Shown here piece by piece: positions 59,666 to 64,000 of a DNA stretch of 64,000 bases (positions within the stretch are counted from its first letter, which is position 1; each line of letters begins with the position of its first letter). Under the pieces are notes generated by a model. That model was not told the DNA's origin. It worked only from the letters and a program-made list of their open reading frames with translations, and did not search any database. The position numbers and the translations under genes are program-made. Origin of the DNA: Ailurus styani (Eukaryota; Chordata; Mammalia; Carnivora; Ailuridae); assembly GCA_002007465.1 (NCBI GenBank), contig LNAC01000008.1, positions 6,376,889 through 6,440,888 of the forward strand. The letters are read 5' to 3'.

Positions 59666-60369
59666 GTGTGGAACTGGGGCAGCTGTGCATTGACAGCGAG
59701 AACCCTCGACTCTCTCTACCTCTCTGGGAGGGGCAGAGTGTCCCCCCGGGCCGCAGAACCCCTGCAGATGTCTCTGTAGGGCCCTGACTGGTACCCGCTT
59801 AGGCTCTGTACTCAGCAGGTGACCCAGGGATGGGCAGGCTGGCTTCTCGAAAACCACTCCCCCCCCCTCAGTTTGGTGTCTGTGATGGGCAGGGTGCTGT
59901 CCCTTGTGAGGCGGGCTTTGGGGGGCTCTGGGTGGACCCCCTGCGCCTCTCGGGCTCCGAGTCAGGAATTACTGGGAGTGCGGTATCGGTGTGTGCCTGT
60001 CTCATTCCCCCTCAGCCAGAGAACCCCTCGTTGGGCCTTGTTTGCACGACCCTGCTGTGCTGGTCTTGTTAGTTAAAAATAGGCCTTGGCCGCCCAGTGA
60101 CAGGCACAGGCCCTTCTCACTTCAGGCCCACGCTGGAATGCTTATGTAAATATTTGGAGGAACTTGAAACCTGGGACCATTTCTATCCCAGAGTCTTCTC
60201 TCCTGGACTCTTGGAGCAGGAAGGGTAATAACGGCGGCGAGAAAGTGAGGACCCGCACACGTTAGAAACACTCAGGGTAGCGGCACGTTATTGGCATGTT
60301 ATTTGGGAGATGCTGGAGGGGGCGGTGGAAGTGGTTGGTCATTTGCAGTAGTGACAGTGGCTCAGGTAG

Positions 60370-60600
60370 AAATCCACGGGGTTTGAATCAGACTGACCAG
60401 GGTTCAAACCACAGTTCTACTCCTTACTGGCCTATGACCTTAGACAACTCACAGGATTTCTCAAACACGGGGTTCTCCTTTGCACCGTATCTACTGCACT
60501 AGGGCGATTGTGACATTAAAATGATCACTTGTGCCAAGCACCTAACAGAGCCCAGCACCCGGCACATAGTAGGCACCCATTTAGTGGTGGCTGCCCCTAC
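60370..60600 (+). repeat. MIR SINE, near complete
   Basis: TTTGAATCAGACTGACCAGG, GTTCAAACCACAGTTCTACT, TGACCTTAGACAACTCACAG, CCCGGCACATAGTAGGCACC: long MIR with the tRNA-like B-box region visible. Confidence 0.85.
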
Positions 60601-60628
60601 GGCCCCCTTAGCCTAGCTAGCAGCTTTT

Positions 60629-60821
60629 TTTTTTTAAGATTTTATTTATTTATTTGATTGAGAGAGAGAGATCACAAGTAGGCAGAGAGGCAGGCAGAGA
60701 GAGAGAGAGGAGGAAGCAGGCTCCCTGCTGAGCAGGGAGCCCGATGCAGGCCTCAATCCCAGGACCCTGAGATCGCGACAGCCGAAGGCAGAGGCTTTAA
60801 CCCACTGAGCCATCCAGGCGC
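60629..60821 (-). mobile_element. CAN-SINE, young, minus strand
   Basis: Poly-T, AAGATTTTATTTATTTATTT, GCTCCCTGCTGAGCAGGGAG, CACTGAGCCATCCAGGCGCC. A perfect 17-bp duplication, CCTAGCTAGCAGCTTTT, lies at 60612-60628 and 60822-60838. Confidence 0.98.
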
Positions 60822-61749
60822 CCTAGCTAGCAGCTTTTGCCGGCAGGCATTGTGCAACCTTGCACTGGCCCTCTGAGGAAAGAATTGGAAGTTCTAAAGG
60901 GGGGACACAGGAGTGTCCCAGCGCGTATCCAGACTTCTCCCCAGTGCCGCTCATGTCCCCTCACCTCCACTGGTCTTCGGCCACTACTGTGTCCTTAGAT
61001 CACTTTAGCAGCTGCCCGAGCAGGGCCGGTAATTCGGGACTCACCAGCTGCAGGAGGACTGTAACCAAGCTTAAAATAGAGCCGTGTCCCTTGACTGGAC
61101 CGAGGGCTGCGCGGGCCCCCAGCGCAGGCCAGGCAGTGTCTGCACAGCCAGGCTGAGCGGGACCCTGGGCGTCTGGAGCTGCTGAGTCCCCATGAGGGAG
61201 CTGCTTCCCCCACCAGGCAAGGCCGGCTCTCCTTGATCCCGAAGCCCCAAGGGTCCTCAAGTCTCCTCCGCCACCCGGCCAGAGGTTACTGACCGTTCCT
61301 TAGAGGAAGCCAGCCGGGGGAGGACATGGGGCCGGGCGTGGGGGAGACGGCTCTGGTGGTGGCCAGTGTCGTCGGCTCAGTGGGCCCTCTGACTGTGGGT
61401 TGGGCTGGTTCTGGCCTTGATGTGTGTTGGGGGGGAGCCCCCGGGAGGCATTTCTAAAGGTGGAAGGAGAGTGAGGCTGGCCTACCTCGGAGGGTGGAAG
61501 AGGAGAGAAGCTCAGAAGGAATGAGTCATGCTGTTTGGTTGAACTTGCTGCTTTTAAAGCCCCGACCCAGGTGATTGTGTCTGAATAGAAGCGCCTCGGA
61601 AGCCAGCCGGAGAATGCCCAGCGAGCGAGGCCCCCACGGAAAGGTCAAGGCTGCCCGTTGAGGGAGGCCGCCCAGACGGGCGACTTGGTGCCCAGAGCGA
61701 CGCTCCCCTCCTGCTGTCGTCACACTGTGCCTGTGACTGCTTCCTCCAC

Positions 61750-61772
61750 GGCCTCCCTCTCCCCCTGTGCAG
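61750..61772 (+). promoter_or_regulatory. FYCO1: FYCO1 exon 2 splice acceptor
   Basis: A long pyrimidine tract (CCTCCCTCTCCCCCTGTGCAG) with AG at 61771-61772. It is the strongest acceptor just upstream of the FYCO1 start and the only one I would choose. Confidence 0.75.
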
Positions 61773-61780
61773 GTGCCACC

Positions 61781-61801
61781 ATGGGGTCTGACCTCTGCTG
61801 A
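61781..61801 (+). other. uORF in FYCO1 leader, ideal Kozak
   Basis: GCCACCATGG starts a six-codon frame, MGSDLC, ending at TGA 61799-61801, 54 bases before the FYCO1 ATG. If the exon starts at 61773, this uORF is in every transcript that uses that acceptor. A perfect start context predicts strong initiation, so FYCO1 would depend on reinitiation or leaky scanning. Confidence 0.6.
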
Positions 61802-61855
61802 CCGGACCCGGGCGGGAGGCGCACAGCCGAGAAGGGCGGCCTGTGGCCCATCACC

Positions 61856-61910
61856 ATGGCCTCCCCCATGGCAGAGAGCCAGCTCCAGAGAATCATCCGC
61901 GATTTGCAAG
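61856..61910 (+). CDS. FYCO1: FYCO1, first coding exon (partial)
   Basis: Encodes MASPMAESQLQRIIRDLQ plus one base (phase-1 donor, CAAG then GTGCGG at 61911). This matches the remembered start of mammalian FYCO1 (human MASTNAESQLQRIIRDLQ, followed by the next exon). FYCO1 is a cytosolic adaptor of about 1,480 residues with an N-terminal RUN domain, long coiled coils, a FYVE finger binding PI3P, an LC3-interacting motif and a GOLD domain. It links Rab7 and LC3 on autophagosomes and late endosomes to kinesin for plus-end transport, and human loss-of-function causes recessive congenital cataract. Only the leader before the RUN domain is in this window. The start context ACCATGG is good; an in-frame second ATG follows four codons later. 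The same XCR1-FYCO1 neighbourhood is known in human. Confidence 0.93.
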
Positions 61911-62784
61911 GTGCGGCGGATCGGGGGGCGGGGAGGCCCTTGGGGCTCGGGTGTGGGGGAGCTGGGGTTGGTCACGCGGGGAGTAATGGGAGCGCCAGGG
62001 ACACAGCGCCTGGAAGTGTTAGGGGCTCGGGTGTCAGGCTAGGAGAGCTGGCTGGTCCTCCCAGGGCACTGGGAAGCCAGTCTGTAAACAAAATCCAATG
62101 GCCTTTCTGGGGTCTGGGTCTGCTTTCAGTGTTTGTGTGTTTTCAAGGCACCTGTTAAGTCTTCGGCCCATAATGGAGTTGGCTCACCTGGGGAGGCACG
62201 TTGTCCTTCCCTCTGAGCAAGATGACCAGGCACCCATCTTTCCTGTTTTGCTGTCCTCCCCGATCCTGGCAGACGGACAGCCTGTCTCCCATGACGCACT
62301 GTGACTCTGGGCCTGCTGCCTCCCGGACTTACCTGAGCTCAGCAAACCCACCAAGACTCGTAACTCTCATCTCCCCGGAGAAGGGCAGGGCAGGGGAGGC
62401 GCACGGGAAGCAGAAGAGACTCAGGAGGAGAGTCCGGGGCCCGAGATCAGCCTTCTAGGTGATGTCCCAGGGGTCAGAATTCTGGCGAGTTTCCCGACTG
62501 CGCCGCAGATCACTGCGGCGGGTCTGTAGGCCTGTGTGCAGCTCCAGCACACTGGCTACCACACAGTGCGAAGCTGACCACCTCCTGCATGTCATGGGGA
62601 TGGCAGTGAGACTCTCCTGACAGGCCGAAGGTCCAGGTTCCCACCTGCTCAGGCGCAGCCTGTCACAACCAGGGCCGCCGGGCAAGTGGCAGCCACCGTA
62701 AGCTTCTCATTCAGCAGGTCAGGAGGCGCCGAGAGAAAAATCACTCCCAGGCTTAGCTCCCCATTTGTATAGCATTTGGGGCCT

Positions 62785-63045
62785 TGACTAGCTAATAATC
62801 ATAGGCATTTCCCATGTACCAGGCACTGTCCTGCACATGTCTGATGGATAACAACTCATGGAGTCCTCACATTTGGTCTGCGAGGTGGGAACCATTACCC
62901 CAGTTCTGCAGAGGCAGAAACAGGCACGGAGAGGTTAAGAGACTTGCCTAAGGTCACACACCCAGTCGGCAGAGCCTGGGTATACACACGCACCAGGTGC
63001 CGGGGTCTACACTCTTAAACCACACCAGCCTGCTTCCAGCTAAAA
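62785..63045 (-). repeat. MIR SINE, near complete
   Basis: CATGTACCAGGCACTGTCCT, GGAGTCCTCACATTTGGTCT, AGGCACGGAGAGGTTAAGAG, ACTTGCCTAAGGTCACACAC, CGGCAGAGCCTGGGTATACA: full reverse MIR. Confidence 0.85.
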
Positions 63046-63083
63046 TACTAGCTGGGTTGTTTTCTTAAGTCTACACAGACCCA

Positions 63084-63123
63084 GACACACACACACACAC
63101 ACACGTGCGCGCGCACACACACA
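63084..63123. repeat. (CA)n with central GCGC
   Basis: (AC)10-12, then GTGCGCGCGC, then (AC)n. Alternating purine-pyrimidine throughout, a Z-DNA-prone type of sequence. Confidence 0.9.
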
Positions 63124-63970
63124 GAAGCAGAGAAAGTGAAATGACGGACTCTGCAAATCTCAGTTCATCACTGGCCTTGAGAAGTCTCTCCACAAAGTAG
63201 GCCCTCTTTTCTGTGTGTCAGTCTCTGGTTCTCCAGGATGACTTTGGGACCCAGAGATCTTTATTGGGAGGGAAGAGAGAGGAAGACAGAACCCCCCCCA
63301 CACACACACTGCAAGCACTCCTGATCCAGGGAGGAACATAGCCATTGGCATCATTTAGGTGCCCTTTTACCCCCCATGTCCTGGCTGGTCTGGTCGTCCC
63401 CGACATCCCAAAGCCATCTCAATGTCCAGTACCCCCGCTGCTGAGCGCTTGGACACACCACTTTCTCAAGACCCTTCCCTTGCGTCTGTAGGTAACTGTC
63501 TTCATGGGCATGCCAGAAATCTCTGGCATGGAGCCAGGGAGTGATGCGTCCCTAACTGGGGTGTCTTTGGGCAATGCTTAGCCTTCGCGCCTCTGCAGGG
63601 CAGCCCACTTATCCTCCTGGTGACAGAGGTGGCAACGGCCTCGGGGTCAGCTCCTGGCTCTGCCTTTTAACCCTGGAAGATGTTGGACAAGTCCCGTCAC
63701 CTTTCCAAGGTCCCATTGCTTCCTTCACATGCTAGATCAGCTTGATAACACCCACTTCTCAAGATTGTTGGCAGACGCAAATGTATATTTCACAGAAGAC
63801 TCAGATTATTCACAAATTATGCATTTGGATTAGCAGAGATTAGAGCTGAAAACTTCATATTTCATACGCAAGGCTCCTCCTTTCAAAATTTCAGGAGTTC
63901 CCAGTTCAGGTCATGAGGGTTAACCCCGCCTGAGGGTGGTGGAGGAAGGCTGTGCGTCTTCCCCAGTCCT

Positions 63971-64000
63971 GACCCCCACCCCCGCCCCCGCCCCCACCCC
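63971..64000. repeat. C-rich tract at window edge
   Basis: Runs of C5 separated by single A or G; the minus strand has G-quadruplex potential. The tract is cut by the window end. Confidence 0.9.

Larger units (their letters stand above)
50855..61772 (+). other. FYCO1: FYCO1 intron 1 (inferred)
   Basis: About 10.9 kb from GTAAGT to the CAG acceptor. It holds two minus-strand SINEs (53899, 60629), an L2 scrap near 55015-55150, an L2 3' end near 59590, a MIR at 60370-60600 and a TAA-rich microsatellite near 54872. Long open frames occur in its GC-rich part (267 codons at 58447-59250; 178 codons on the minus strand at 56144-56680), but I see no conserved domain or exon signals in them. No exon of another gene recognised. 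Confidence 0.7.
61911..64000 (+). other. FYCO1: start of FYCO1 intron 2
   Basis: No continuation of the RUN-domain coding sequence (expected to begin with an Asp/Ala-Val-Thr-Glu-Leu-like stretch) was found up to the window edge. It contains a MIR, a CA/GC microsatellite and a C-rich end. Confidence 0.7.

Noticed and set aside
61911..64000. Search for the second FYCO1 coding exon or for CXCR6
   Set aside because: Neither the RUN-domain continuation nor a second chemokine-receptor frame was found before the window ends.

Overview
The window is mammalian genomic DNA from a carnivoran. The evidence is a set of at least 14 tRNA-derived CAN-SINE insertions with the head GGGCGCCTGGGTGGCTCAGT and an AATAAA-bearing A-tail. 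Several sit between perfect 14-19 bp target-site duplications. The young subfamily (GTTAAAGCCTCTGC followed by TTCGGCTCAGG) suggests an arctoid caniform, perhaps a mustelid; that last step is inference from remembered subfamily sequences. There is no bacterial, viral or plasmid backbone and no operon.

Only two protein-coding loci can be supported, both on the + strand. (1) XCR1, the receptor for the chemokine XCL1 (lymphotactin), is an intact single coding exon at 41091-42086, preceded by a splice acceptor at 41072-41073. (2) The 5' end of FYCO1 (RUN/FYVE/coiled-coil autophagy adaptor) is seen as a CpG-island promoter at about 50.56-51.06 kb, a probable non-coding exon 1 ending at the GTAAGT donor at 50855, a 10.9 kb first intron, and the first coding exon at 61773-61910. 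That exon encodes MASPMAESQLQRIIRDLQ and is cut by a phase-1 donor. The rest of FYCO1 lies beyond the right edge. The same XCR1 then FYCO1 order and orientation is known from the chemokine-receptor cluster of human 3p21.31, so both assignments support each other.

Layout: 1-41 kb is gene-poor upstream DNA made of old repeats. It holds L1 remnants on both strands (18.6-22.2, 30.8-31.6, 32.1-34.4, 35.6-37.9 kb), MIR and L2 pieces, MER5-type DNA transposons, one MaLR LTR and several SINEs. 41.07-42.09 kb is XCR1. 42-50.5 kb is intergenic, with an L2, a MaLR LTR, a 22-bp minisatellite, two SINEs and a 5'-truncated L1. 50.5-64 kb is the FYCO1 promoter, exon 1, intron 1, exon 2 and the start of intron 2.

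The observations most worth checking are regulatory. The FYCO1 promoter carries three (perhaps four) ZNF143/THAP11-type sites in a direct-repeat array with a 34/36/34 bp period. The inferred FYCO1 leader carries two upstream ORFs, one with a perfect GCCACCATGG start context. A 22-bp minisatellite rich in GGGTCA half-sites and CACGTG lies between the two genes. I found no new gene system. The long open frames elsewhere lack support as genes.
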